From Planctomycetaceae bacterium (GTDB lineage Bacteria > Planctomycetota > MHYJ01 > SBBU01): a stretch of 7,772 nt of DNA. Below the pieces are notes generated by a model that made no database searches, was not told where the DNA came from, and worked only from the letters and a program-made list of their open reading frames with translations. Where the stretch lies: positions 1-7,772 of the forward strand of contig SBBU01000318.1 of the NCBI GenBank assembly GCA_005239585.1. Direction: 5' to 3'. The translations under genes and the position numbers were made by a program. This document shows positions 1 through 6,827 of this stretch, one piece after another (positions within the stretch are counted from its first letter, which is position 1; each line of letters starts with the position of its first letter).

Positions 1-608
1 ATACAATCAACATCCGGGAGTTTTTCATTGATTAAAGTTATTGCCTTGGCTACGTCATTTGCCGCCCCTTCACCCTGAACCTTTACTGGATGAATGAGAA
101 TATGAATGTTTGGTAATCTTTTTAAGACAGTAGTGACAATATCATGCAATGCAGCCCCATCAATTGAAGTTACAACAGCGATCTTGCGGGATAAAAAAGG
201 CAACTTTCTCTTTCGCTTTTCATCAAAGAGACCTTCTTTCTCGAGTCTCTGTTTTAGTTGTTCGAAGCGCAATTGAAGAGCACCGATTCCCTTTGGCTCC
301 AGCATCTCGATATAGAACTGATACATCCCTCCCTGAGCCCAAAGACTTGTTTTTCCAAACGCCACGACTTGGAGCCCGTCTTCTACTTCAAAATTTAGCG
401 ACGCAGCGTTATGCCCCCACATCCAACATCTAATCAGCGCCTGTTCATCTTTAAGAGAAAATCTTAGGTGTCCTTTTGTGCTGTCCCTGGAAAAATTAGA
501 TATCTCACCAGTTATCCACACATACCCAATGTTGGTCTCGAGTAAACTCTTTATGTTGGCGGTGAGCTCACTTATCGTGTAAATCTTTTGCTTTGGGACA
601 ATATTCAT
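1..608 (-). CDS. xseA: Exodeoxyribonuclease VII large subunit, N-terminal part (cut by left edge)
   Basis: This is the large subunit of exonuclease VII, which with the small subunit XseB degrades single-stranded DNA in the cytoplasm during repair and recombination. Reading the minus strand from ATG at 608 gives 202 codons to the edge, about half of a normal XseA. The OB-fold comes first: a YTISELTANIKSLLE stretch at residues 10-24, then VWITGEISNFSRD at 30-42 and GHLRFSLKD at 46-54. The start of the nuclease domain follows with VVTSIDGAALHD at about 145-156 and HPVKVQGEGAA after it, all family hallmarks. The start codon directly follows the TAA of the upstream epimerase gene. A good Shine-Dalgarno sequence (AGGGGG at 622-617, 8 nt spacing) supports it. 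The two genes are probably co-transcribed. No xseB is in view. The family call is close to certain. Confidence 0.95.
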   Translation of the reverse strand, partial: MNIVPKQKIYTISELTANIKSLLETNIGYVWITGEISNFSRDSTKGHLRFSLKDEQALIRCWMWGHNAASLNFEVEDGLQVVAFGKTSLWAQGGMYQFYIEMLEPKGIGALQLRFEQLKQRLEKEGLFDEKRKRKLPFLSRKIAVVTSIDGAALHDIVTTVLKRLPNIHILIHPVKVQGEGAANDVAKAITLINEKLPDVDC

Positions 609-1586
609 TTAAATAACCCCCTGTTTAAGATACCACTTGATAGTGTCACGCATTCCAGATTGAAGATCAATTTTCGCCTTGAAGCCTATATGTTCTTCTA
701 TCTTCTTAGACGAGCATGTCCAATACTTCTGACATATCTCCACCGCCTTGTCCCTGCTGAAAATCGAATTAATTCCCAATGGTTTGAGAACACTTGTAAA
801 AAAAGAGCCCATCATCAAGATCATATAATCGCCGATTCTTATTCTCAAAGGCTTTTTTCCAAGCGATCTTGATACAGAACTTGCCAGTTCATCAAAGCTA
901 TATTGAGACGGATCAGATATGAAATAGACCTCTCCTTTTGCGGCTTCATGCCTTAGAAGTTCCAGTGTTCCAGAGAGCAAATCATCCACATGCACAATAC
1001 TAAAATACTTCCTTGATCCTAATAGAGGCAGAAAACCCTTTGCCACAAGTTTATAAAACATCTCAAGGGCGCTGTCACGGATCCCATAAACAATTGGAGG
1101 TCGAATGATTGTTACCGGCAATCTATCCCTCATCTTTAGAACTTCTTGTTCCGCAAGCATTTTACTCACACCATAGATTGAGACCGGCCTTTTTGGACTA
1201 GATTCATTCACAGGAATGCCATCCAAAGAAGGGCCTGTGACAGCGAGCGAACTAAATTGAATGAATCTCTTGATCCGAGACGAATGCTTGCAAGTCCAAT
1301 GAACAAGGTTCCGCGTTGTTATATGATTCCCGGTATAAAACTCTTGATCTGTCTTTCCTCGTATCACTCCAGCTATGTGAAAGATGTATTCAGCATCTGC
1401 GAGATGACGCGCTATCGAGTCCTCAACAAGGAAATCAACCCTTTCTATCCTGCACTTTTTTCCCTCTAGCCACTTGAGACTGCTGTTCCCTCGAACAAAA
1501 CATGTAACATCTGCCCCGCTTGAAATCAGCTTATCTAGGAGATGGCTCCCTATGAAACCTGTTGCACCGGTCAGGATAACTCTCAT
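609..1586 (-). CDS. NAD(P)-dependent epimerase/dehydratase, extended SDR family
   Basis: This 325-residue soluble protein belongs to the extended short-chain dehydrogenase/reductase family that modifies nucleotide sugars and related substrates. The Rossmann dinucleotide loop TGATGFIG lies at residues 6-13, HIAG at 70-73, the catalytic serine region FSSLAV at 111-116, and the catalytic pair Y138-xxx-K142 in YGVSK. RPPIVYG (about 162-168) is the usual segment after the active site. Length is normal for the family. The C-terminal substrate lobe (about 200-325) does not match a specific sugar epimerase that I recognise, so the substrate is unknown; 3-beta-HSD-like or lipid/sterol-type members are also possible. 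It is the first gene of a likely two-gene operon with xseA, with no functional link apparent. The ATG at 1586 has no Shine-Dalgarno sequence and lies about 10 nt after the predicted transcription start. Confidence 0.88.
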   Translation of the reverse strand: MRVILTGATGFIGSHLLDKLISSGADVTCFVRGNSSLKWLEGKKCRIERVDFLVEDSIARHLADAEYIFHIAGVIRGKTDQEFYTGNHITTRNLVHWTCKHSSRIKRFIQFSSLAVTGPSLDGIPVNESSPKRPVSIYGVSKMLAEQEVLKMRDRLPVTIIRPPIVYGIRDSALEMFYKLVAKGFLPLLGSRKYFSIVHVDDLLSGTLELLRHEAAKGEVYFISDPSQYSFDELASSVSRSLGKKPLRIRIGDYMILMMGSFFTSVLKPLGINSIFSRDKAVEICQKYWTCSSKKIEEHIGFKAKIDLQSGMRDTIKWYLKQGVI

Positions 1587-1602
1587 TCAGTGTGTCGGAC
1601 GA

Positions 1603-1631
1603 ATTGTAAAAACTCAAGGCGCTTTTTGCAA
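1603..1631 (-). promoter_or_regulatory. Predicted sigma70-type promoter of the epimerase-xseA operon
   Basis: On the minus strand, TTGCAA (1631-1626) and TACAAT (1608-1603) are separated by 17 bp, matching the -35 and -10 consensus at four and five positions. Transcription would start near 1596, leaving about 10 nt before the ATG at 1586 and no room for a ribosome-binding site of normal strength. This is a prediction from hexamers only. Confidence 0.5.
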
Positions 1632-1672
1632 ACATATCACAGCAAAAGACCAACTCTCACTCTCCATAACCG

Positions 1673-1678
1673 TATAAA
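1673..1678 (+). promoter_or_regulatory. Predicted -10 element close to the toroid-protein start codon
   Basis: TATAAA lies 6 nt upstream of the ATG at 1685, so transcription would begin at or next to the start codon. No purine-rich ribosome-binding sequence is present between 1660 and 1684. No convincing -35 hexamer is visible at the expected place. The site is AT-rich, so a chance match is possible. Confidence 0.35.
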
Positions 1679-1684
1679 CTATAT

Positions 1685-2827
1685 ATGCTTAAAGTGACTC
1701 CTTTGCCTATTTATTTCCTGATTGGGATCACTTTGCAGGGGACTGCTAAACCACTAACCAATCAGAGTGTTGCCAACGTGCAGCAAGAGGCTATTCTCAA
1801 GGCAATAAAGTTCATACTAGACAATCAAAAGCCAAATGGACTCTGGTCAGGCCAAGAAGAATATCACAAGCAGTACAAGACTTTTAAAATGTGCCAAGAG
1901 TGCTATCCTAACGGCTGGGATACTTCTGCAACTGCCCTATGCATGTTGGCCCTGTTGGAACATCAAGATATTGAACCGGATAGGCAAGTCATTGCTCTTG
2001 AGAAGGGATTGAAAGCCATGATCGGTGGGATTTCAAAATCAAAAGAGACCCGTCCATGTACCCATCAAGTTATACCATGGGAATGCAATCTATGGATAGC
2101 CTCTTACGCATTGCCTACTCTTGTTCGCGCCTCAAGACATTCCTTGTTTAAAAATCGTAAGGAGTGGATAAACGAGACAATAAATGAACTCATAAAGATG
2201 GTCAAGTTGCAGTCAGATAAGAGTGGAGGTTGGTCATATGCGAAAAAATTGTATCAAGGTATTAGTTTCTTGTCAGCTTCCAATCTCCTGGCACTTTTAG
2301 AGGCAAAAAAATATGGTTTTGAGATCCCTGAAGAATGCCTTACAAAGACCATAGAATATATCAAATCTGTAAGAAAGGGTGACAGCTCTTTCCAGTACTC
2401 CAAAGGTGCGCCCGGAGCAACTGCCACACCACAGGGATCATGTGCAAGAAATCCTCTCTGTGAACTTGCGCTTTACGAGGCAGGGCAAGGCTCACAAGAG
2501 AAAATTGAAAAATCACTTCAGGTTTTTTTTAAGCATAGAAATGAACTGGAAAAAATAAGAAAGAACACCACCAAAGGCGGCGGGCATGAAGGCAGTTTCA
2601 TGATTGCCCATTATTACTTCTACTTTGGTCACTACTATTCAGCCCTAGCAGCGTACAAATTGAAGGACAAGGAACTCATGGAGAAATACATATCTGACAT
2701 ACAAGAGATATTCCTTGAACTACAGGAAGCAGATGGCAGCTTTGCTGGCTATGACCTGTTTGACCGCAACTACAAGGCAGCGTACGGAATCCTGGTACTC
2801 TCTATGCTTAAGAGAAAAATTGTATGA
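1685..2827 (+). CDS. Secreted prenyltransferase/squalene-cyclase-like alpha/alpha-toroid repeat protein
   Basis: This is a 380-residue protein with the repeat pattern of the terpenoid cyclase/prenyltransferase alpha/alpha-toroid fold. A signal peptide is likely at residues 1-21 (hydrophobic PIYFLIGITL, possible cleavage after GTA). Repeats of helix plus Gly/Trp turn are visible: AIKFILDNQKPNGLW (40-54), GWDTSATALCMLALLEHQ (77-94), a SGGWSYAKKLYQG stretch, IEYIKSVRKGDSSFQYS, a CARNPLCELALYEAG segment and a HYYFYFGHYYSALAAY segment near the C-terminus. A CQEC pair sits at 70-73. I see no DxDD or other cyclase acid motif, so it is probably not an active terpene cyclase; a binding or structural role is a guess. 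It overlaps the next gene by ATGA, so the two are translationally coupled. The ATG at 1685 is chosen because it opens directly into the signal peptide. Confidence 0.8.
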   Translation: MLKVTPLPIYFLIGITLQGTAKPLTNQSVANVQQEAILKAIKFILDNQKPNGLWSGQEEYHKQYKTFKMCQECYPNGWDTSATALCMLALLEHQDIEPDRQVIALEKGLKAMIGGISKSKETRPCTHQVIPWECNLWIASYALPTLVRASRHSLFKNRKEWINETINELIKMVKLQSDKSGGWSYAKKLYQGISFLSASNLLALLEAKKYGFEIPEECLTKTIEYIKSVRKGDSSFQYSKGAPGATATPQGSCARNPLCELALYEAGQGSQEKIEKSLQVFFKHRNELEKIRKNTTKGGGHEGSFMIAHYYFYFGHYYSALAAYKLKDKELMEKYISDIQEIFLELQEADGSFAGYDLFDRNYKAAYGILVLSMLKRKIV

Positions 2828-4887
2828 TATTTCTAGCCCTCTTAATAATTCAATCACAGGCAGAAATCGATGAATGGCTTAAAGGTCTTTCTCACGACGA
2901 TCCTGAGGTCCGCGATAATTCCACAAAGAGTCTTGTCCAGCACATGTGCCTAAAACAAGTTGAAAAACTCCTCGGAGATGACGATGCCGAGGTCAACCTG
3001 AGGGCAGAGTTAATCATAAAAACTATAAAACTCTTCGAAACTCATAAATTGACAGGTCTGCTCAAGAAAAATCCCGGACTATGTCTTGGACTCGCCAGTA
3101 CAGACCCATCTGACTGGCTTGATACAATATCAAATACCATCTCAGAAAAACCTGAATCCCTAACATATAACGAAATGAATGAGCTTGCCAAGATCGCATT
3201 CGATAAGCTGTTAAATAGCAGAAAACGCAGATTATTTCAAAATCCGGAAGAAAAGTACTGGTGGTTTTACCTAGTTACTGATGCAACAACAAGTCCGAGC
3301 GGAAAGCATTCACCTCTTGCTGGCGTATACAAGAATCTTGACGGAAAAACACAAGACATCATCGTAGAATCACTGATAGCCATGCTCTCAACAGAGCTTC
3401 AGGATACCGCGACATCACACCTTTCCACCATAAAAAACTTTTCAAAAAAACATCTATCTCTTGTCGTACAAAAAAGCATAGAAAAACTACCAGTTAAAAG
3501 TTTTCACTTTGCGCTTGCACAGATACTCAGTTCTCTGGCACAGCAGCTTGACAAAGATGAGCAAAAATCAGTTATTGAAGACCTCTTTAAAAATCTGGAG
3601 AGCAGTAACATGGTCATCAAAGAAGGGAGTGCAATCCTCTTACCTGAGATTGCAACTGTTCAGGCCACGGAGATTTTCCTCCGCCTTTTAGATCGAGTCG
3701 AATACGAAATCCATAGGAAATGTTTGCGACGGCTTTCAAGGAATTTATCCACAACGCAACAGAAGGAGATTTTGGAGTCCATAATGAAAATCCTTGACAA
3801 GGAAACCCCACCTAAAAGCGCAGTGGCGGCGGGTTTGTTATCAATGTCTGAACATATTTCAGGAGAAAATCTGGATCAGGCAAGTGAGGCAATGCAAAAG
3901 TGCCTTAATGATAAAAATCCCAAGACTAGAAGCCACATAATCACTGCATTTGAGAATGTCGCAATCCTGCATGGATACAAGCCGCTTTTCATCCTGGATA
4001 TTATGCTCGCAGAGATAAAGTCTAGCGACGCTGAGGTTCAGCTTGCAGCAAGCCACGGCCTAAAGCAACTCTCAAGATTTATCTCTCAGGAAAAGCAAGA
4101 TGAACTAGTCGGGGAAATGTTATCCCAGCTCGAAAAAGACGAATCTTCAAGAATAATTGCCTCCCTTGCGTTGTACAGCATGTCCAAAAACCTTCATAAA
4201 GCTCTGTCTGCCAAGATCGCAAAAACTCTTCATAAATACGCAACAGATAAGAATCCAAAGGTCAGAGCAAACTCAATCAAGGCACTTTCTGATATTGCCT
4301 ATCAGTTTGGCTTTGAAGCTCAGGCAATAACCAAGATCGCAGTAGATGAGCTGCAAAACAAAGATTTTGATATCAAACTAGCAGCCATAGAAAGTGTAAT
4401 CAGACTCTCCAGAGTGCTTGACAGCGATGATAAAACCAAGGTTTTTGACAGTCTGCTATCCTTCCTTGAAGAAACCGACAAAAAGATCAGAGAGGAATCG
4501 GCATGGGCACTCAAACAATTTGCTCCCTACACAAGCAACGAGAAGATAACTGAGACCTTTGCCAAGCTCGCAAAAATTGCAAAAGATGGATCTAGTCACG
4601 CCAAGCACGGGGCTATTCTTGGACTGGGCAATATCAGCTTCAGATTTGACAATACACTGATTGCAAAGCTTGCACAACTATTAGTTTCAAGTCTCGATGA
4701 GGATTCTATTGATATTCAAAATGATGCAGCCTTGGTACTTGCACAAATTGCCCACAGAATCCATAAAGATCACAAAAAAGATGTGCTAAAACAGGTGGAG
4801 GAAAAACTCAAAACCATTAAAGATGATTTGCTTAGAGACAGACTAGTCAGATCAAAGGAAATACTCGAGACCGCCCTCGGCTGGTAA
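2824..4887 (+). CDS. Large HEAT-repeat protein, probably exported
   Basis: This 687-residue all-helical protein is built largely of HEAT/Armadillo-type repeats, scaffolds that bind other proteins. A short hydrophobic N-terminus (MIFLALLIIQSQA) looks like a signal peptide cut after SQA, although it lacks the usual basic residues. A HEAT-like repeat at about 20-45 (HDDPEVRDNSTKSL) is followed by a more divergent helical region at 60-350 with an aromatic patch KYWWFYLV. At least seven clear repeats, each roughly 38 residues, follow: near 361 (DKNPKTRSHI), 399 (SSDAEVQLAA), 473 (TDKNPKVRANS), 511 (NKDFDIKLAA), 549 (ETDKKIREESA), 586 (KDGSSHAKHGA) and 625 (DEDSIDIQNDA). The ATGA overlap with the toroid gene implies an operon and possibly a physical partnership. 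No catalytic motif is visible and the function is unknown. The fold call is firm; the export call is tentative. Confidence 0.85.
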   Translation: MIFLALLIIQSQAEIDEWLKGLSHDDPEVRDNSTKSLVQHMCLKQVEKLLGDDDAEVNLRAELIIKTIKLFETHKLTGLLKKNPGLCLGLASTDPSDWLDTISNTISEKPESLTYNEMNELAKIAFDKLLNSRKRRLFQNPEEKYWWFYLVTDATTSPSGKHSPLAGVYKNLDGKTQDIIVESLIAMLSTELQDTATSHLSTIKNFSKKHLSLVVQKSIEKLPVKSFHFALAQILSSLAQQLDKDEQKSVIEDLFKNLESSNMVIKEGSAILLPEIATVQATEIFLRLLDRVEYEIHRKCLRRLSRNLSTTQQKEILESIMKILDKETPPKSAVAAGLLSMSEHISGENLDQASEAMQKCLNDKNPKTRSHIITAFENVAILHGYKPLFILDIMLAEIKSSDAEVQLAASHGLKQLSRFISQEKQDELVGEMLSQLEKDESSRIIASLALYSMSKNLHKALSAKIAKTLHKYATDKNPKVRANSIKALSDIAYQFGFEAQAITKIAVDELQNKDFDIKLAAIESVIRLSRVLDSDDKTKVFDSLLSFLEETDKKIREESAWALKQFAPYTSNEKITETFAKLAKIAKDGSSHAKHGAILGLGNISFRFDNTLIAKLAQLLVSSLDEDSIDIQNDAALVLAQIAHRIHKDHKKDVLKQVEEKLKTIKDDLLRDRLVRSKEILETALGW

Positions 4888-4903
4888 ACTTTCTCAAGCA
4901 AGA

Positions 4904-4909
4904 TATAAT
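4904..4909 (+). promoter_or_regulatory. Predicted -10 element (TATAAT) just before the BtuF-like gene
   Basis: A perfect TATAAT lies 8 nt upstream of the ATG at 4918, in the 30-bp gap after the HEAT gene. The predicted start of transcription falls at about 4916, giving a leader of only a few nucleotides. There is no Shine-Dalgarno sequence between 4890 and 4917. The -35 region is weak (TGGTAA at 4882-4887, 16-bp spacer). If real, the gene has its own promoter and is not merely the third gene of the upstream operon. Confidence 0.45.
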
Positions 4910-4917
4910 CTCACAAA

Positions 4918-5832
4918 ATGAGAATCTGCTCCCTTTTGCCCAGCGCAACTGAGATCCTTTTTGATCTCGGATTGGGAGATTCAGTTGTGGCTGTAACACA
5001 TGAATGTGACTATCCAAACCAAGCCCTTTCAAAGCCAAAAATAACCTCATCTCGACTAGATGCGGAAAAAATGTCCAGCCATGAGATCGATGAGAACGTT
5101 CACCGCGAAATAGAGGGAGGCGCAGGACTCTATCATCTCGATAGCGGTCAATTAAAATTACTACGCCCGGATCTAATAGTTACTCAAGAACTCTGTGAGG
5201 TTTGTGCTGTTTCTTACTCGGTAGTAAGAAACGCTGTCAAAATGATAGGTGGTGATACGCAAGTCGTCTCACTTGAACCAAGAAACACCTCAGACATCAT
5301 AGATACAATTCAGCAACTTGGCAGGATGACGGGCACACAAGAACGCGCAAATACCATAGTATCTGAAATGCAGAGAAGGATTGACAGGGTGAAGGACATT
5401 ACAAAGGATGTAGACAGACCCCGTGTCTATTGCATGGAATGGCTCTCACCTCCTTTTGCAGCAGGGCACTGGGTACCTGAGATGGCACAAATCGCAGGCG
5501 GTATTGATGTGGCCGGTCAGATTGCAAAACCTTCACGAAAGATCAACTGGGATGAGGCAAGAGAAGCCGATCCGGAAGTAATCATCCTCATGCCGTGTGG
5601 ATTCACCGTAAAAAGAATTCTTGCGGAAAAGAATATCCTTCTCAAGTATGAAGGGTTTAAATCATGCAAGGCATTCGTTGAGAAGAAAATATTTGCTGTC
5701 GATGCAAATTCATTTTTTTCACGACCAGGCCCTAGGATAGTTGACGGAATAGAGATATTATTGAGTATCCTGCATCCAAAGCTATATAAAAAGCCATTCA
5801 GCCATGATGTCTTGGCTCATGTTGAATTTTAG
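4918..5832 (+). CDS. Cobalamin-binding-type protein (BtuF/FepB-like fold) without signal peptide
   Basis: This 304-residue protein belongs to the helical-backbone metal-receptor superfamily (COG0614, BtuF-like), in the branch usually annotated as cobalamin-binding protein. Diagnostic segments are RICSLLPSATE (2-12), VTHECDYP (26-33), TQELCEVCAVS (89-99, containing C93-x-x-C96), VSLEP (117-121), a CMEWLSPPFAAGHWVPEM stretch (172-189), MPCGF (225-229) and RPGPRIVDGIEIL near the end. Length fits the family. Unlike true BtuF there is no signal peptide or lipobox: the first beta strand begins at residue 2. The protein is therefore predicted to be cytosolic and not the receptor of an importer. No BtuC or BtuD gene is adjacent. 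The corrinoid ligand is inferred from the family name, not shown here. Its last bases overlap the convergent membrane-protein gene by 4 bp. Confidence 0.88.
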   Translation: MRICSLLPSATEILFDLGLGDSVVAVTHECDYPNQALSKPKITSSRLDAEKMSSHEIDENVHREIEGGAGLYHLDSGQLKLLRPDLIVTQELCEVCAVSYSVVRNAVKMIGGDTQVVSLEPRNTSDIIDTIQQLGRMTGTQERANTIVSEMQRRIDRVKDITKDVDRPRVYCMEWLSPPFAAGHWVPEMAQIAGGIDVAGQIAKPSRKINWDEAREADPEVIILMPCGFTVKRILAEKNILLKYEGFKSCKAFVEKKIFAVDANSFFSRPGPRIVDGIEILLSILHPKLYKKPFSHDVLAHVEF

Positions 5833-6218
5833 GTAGCAGACCTTAGTTTTTCGAGCGCTACAAGAATGATGCAAGCCAGCAATGGAAAAGAACCCACAGG
5901 CGTTATGTATAAGAGCAATGGATGAGCGAGATAAAAGATAAACCCAGCGGGCACTAGACAACTGCCAATAAAAATGCCCGTATAAAGCCAGCGCTTCTTT
6001 AGCTCAACAAGCGATAGCACAATATTGAGTATTCCAAGGACACCTAGATGCGCATGAGCAATCTCAAGCCAGTAATCAGGTTTTATTATGTGCCCTGGCC
6101 AGGATATATTTTTAAGAAATTTTAAATCGTTATCTGCTGATAAGATAAAACCTATGCTAAATCCGATGCAAACAAGCAAGCACCCCCCGACAAACCCGAT
6201 TTTAGATTGAATCTTCAA
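5829..6218 (-). CDS. Small four-helix membrane protein of unknown function, TTG start
   Basis: This is a 129-residue protein with four probable membrane helices at about 7-27, 53-71, 77-98 and 105-122. Histidines cluster at helix edges (H43, H55, H57, H99), with AHAHLG at 54-59 opening the second helix. That could bind a metal or haem, but this is speculation. I do not recognise the family. The start is the TTG at 6218: upstream the frame contains no ATG or GTG before a TAA at 6260-6258, and the first helix begins at residue 7, so a later start would remove it. The ribosome-binding site is weak. It lies 159 bp downstream of the Cys-rich lipoprotein gene on the same strand and may be co-transcribed with it. 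Its stop overlaps that of the convergent BtuF-like gene. Confidence 0.7.
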   Translation of the reverse strand: MKIQSKIGFVGGCLLVCIGFSIGFILSADNDLKFLKNISWPGHIIKPDYWLEIAHAHLGVLGILNIVLSLVELKKRWLYTGIFIGSCLVPAGFIFYLAHPLLLYITPVGSFPLLACIILVALEKLRSAT

Positions 6219-6377
6219 TTTTATCCGAGATGTTGTGAATCGTGCAGATGCAAACTGTTATTCTTGTATGCAAGTTGCATTCCCAGAGAGCACCGAGCCA
6301 AGAGGGCACACAGTTGAACCATGTCCTTTTTACTATTCAATAGTCTCTGTGGGCTCTCTCCCCTCCCTCTCCTCACT
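6219..6377. other. 159-bp spacer with several inverted repeats, no gene recognised
   Basis: Between the lipoprotein and membrane-protein genes lies a spacer rich in self-complementary segments. AGAGAGC (6285-6291) pairs with GCTCTCT (6353-6359). Inside that, CACAG (6309-6313) pairs with CTGTG (6347-6351), and a perfect ACTATT-C-AATAGT hairpin sits at 6332-6344. A separate ATGCAA-G-TTGCAT palindrome lies at 6268-6280. No T-tract follows any stem on the minus strand, so an intrinsic terminator is not supported. It could be an untranslated structured leader for the TTG-start gene, an mRNA-processing site or a small repeat; I cannot decide between these. Confidence 0.35.
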
Positions 6378-6713
6378 TTACTTTTTATCCTTTTCCATCT
6401 CTTCAGAACACGGGCATGCCTCTGGTTTTCCTCCACAATGATCACACTTGCATTTAGGCATAATTTCAGGGCAGATACAGTAGCCCCATTTGTACCATGC
6501 AGGTTTTTGCTCAAATTTTTTCTTACAGGCATCGGAGCAGAAACCAAATGATTTGTCCTCATAAATTGCCTTTATTGTAAACTTGCCTTTCATTCCACAT
6601 ACATAATCCTGCCCTTCTACTGGTTTGTTATCTGTTTCTCCTGTAGAGGGTTTCTTTTCCCCACTACAATTGGAGATGAAGATCAACGCTACTATTAGTG
6701 CAAAACTTTTCAT
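6378..6713 (-). CDS. Cys-rich putative lipoprotein with YHS/TRASH-like metal-binding domain
   Basis: This is a 111-residue envelope protein. Residues 1-15 form a lipoprotein-type signal (MKSF, then hydrophobic ALIVALIFIS) ending in ISNC-S, with C16 as the likely lipidated cysteine; the lipobox is not canonical. After a polar linker comes a YHS/TRASH-like module: C39-G-M, then FGFCSDACKKKFE with C59-x3-C63, and KPAWY at 70-74. This module typically binds Cu or other soft metals. The C-terminal tail adds seven more cysteines (79, 81, 88, 90, 93, 100, 102) in C-x-C and C-x-x-C spacing with H92. A role in metal binding or sensing in the periplasm is inferred. The ATG at 6713 is preceded 5 nt upstream by a near-perfect Shine-Dalgarno sequence (AGGAGG). 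It is divergent from topA. An overlapping frame at 6221-6562 was rejected in its favour. Confidence 0.82.
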   Translation of the reverse strand: MKSFALIVALIFISNCSGEKKPSTGETDNKPVEGQDYVCGMKGKFTIKAIYEDKSFGFCSDACKKKFEQKPAWYKWGYCICPEIMPKCKCDHCGGKPEACPCSEEMEKDKK

Positions 6714-6733
6714 ATTTATCCTCCTGTTAGCAA

Positions 6734-6761
6734 ACTCTATCCACTTTAACGCTCATGTCAA
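6734..6761 (-). promoter_or_regulatory. Predicted sigma70-type promoter of the Cys-rich lipoprotein gene
   Basis: On the minus strand a consensus TTGACA (6761-6756) is followed after 16 bp by TAGAGT (6739-6734), a four-of-six match to the -10 box. The predicted start near 6727 gives a leader of about 14 nt that holds the AGGAGG ribosome-binding site at 6719-6725. The fit of promoter, leader and gene start makes this one of the better-supported promoters in the window. Confidence 0.55.
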
Positions 6762-6768
6762 GATTCCT

Positions 6769-6781
6769 ATTCCATTGGAAT
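6769..6781. promoter_or_regulatory. Candidate operator palindrome between divergent promoters
   Basis: ATTCCA-T-TGGAAT is a 13-nt palindrome with six perfect pairs around one base. It sits between the -35 boxes of the divergent lipoprotein and topA promoters (6761 and 6791). A further ATTCC half-copy is at 6763-6767. The position suits a regulator acting on one or both genes, but no regulator gene is in view and short palindromes arise by chance. Confidence 0.3.
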
Positions 6782-6790
6782 TTGTCTCTC

Positions 6791-6818
6791 TTGATTGAAA
6801 AAACTCTCCAACTATAAT
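6791..6818 (+). promoter_or_regulatory. Predicted sigma70-type promoter of topA
   Basis: TTGATT (6791-6796) and a perfect TATAAT (6813-6818) are separated by 16 bp. Transcription would start at about 6825, two or three nucleotides before the ATG at 6828, so the topA message is predicted to be leaderless or nearly so. No Shine-Dalgarno sequence precedes the ATG. Confidence 0.55.
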
Positions 6819-6827
6819 TGTGCGTGA

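Noticed and set aside
149..433. Plus-strand open frame of 94 codons
   Set aside because: It lies antisense within xseA, whose minus-strand translation matches the exonuclease VII family throughout; the plus frame has no recognisable features.
588..872. Plus-strand open frame of 94 codons across the xseA/epimerase junction
   Set aside because: It is antisense to the well-supported epimerase C-terminus and the xseA start.
6332..6344. Intrinsic terminator after the lipoprotein gene
   Set aside because: On the minus strand the perfect hairpin is followed by an A-rich run, not a T-tract; the T-rich run lies on the wrong side.
6221..6562. Minus-strand open frame of 113 codons overlapping the lipoprotein gene
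   Set aside because: The competing frame has a lipoprotein signal, a YHS/TRASH-like cysteine pattern, a perfect Shine-Dalgarno site and a promoter; this frame has none.
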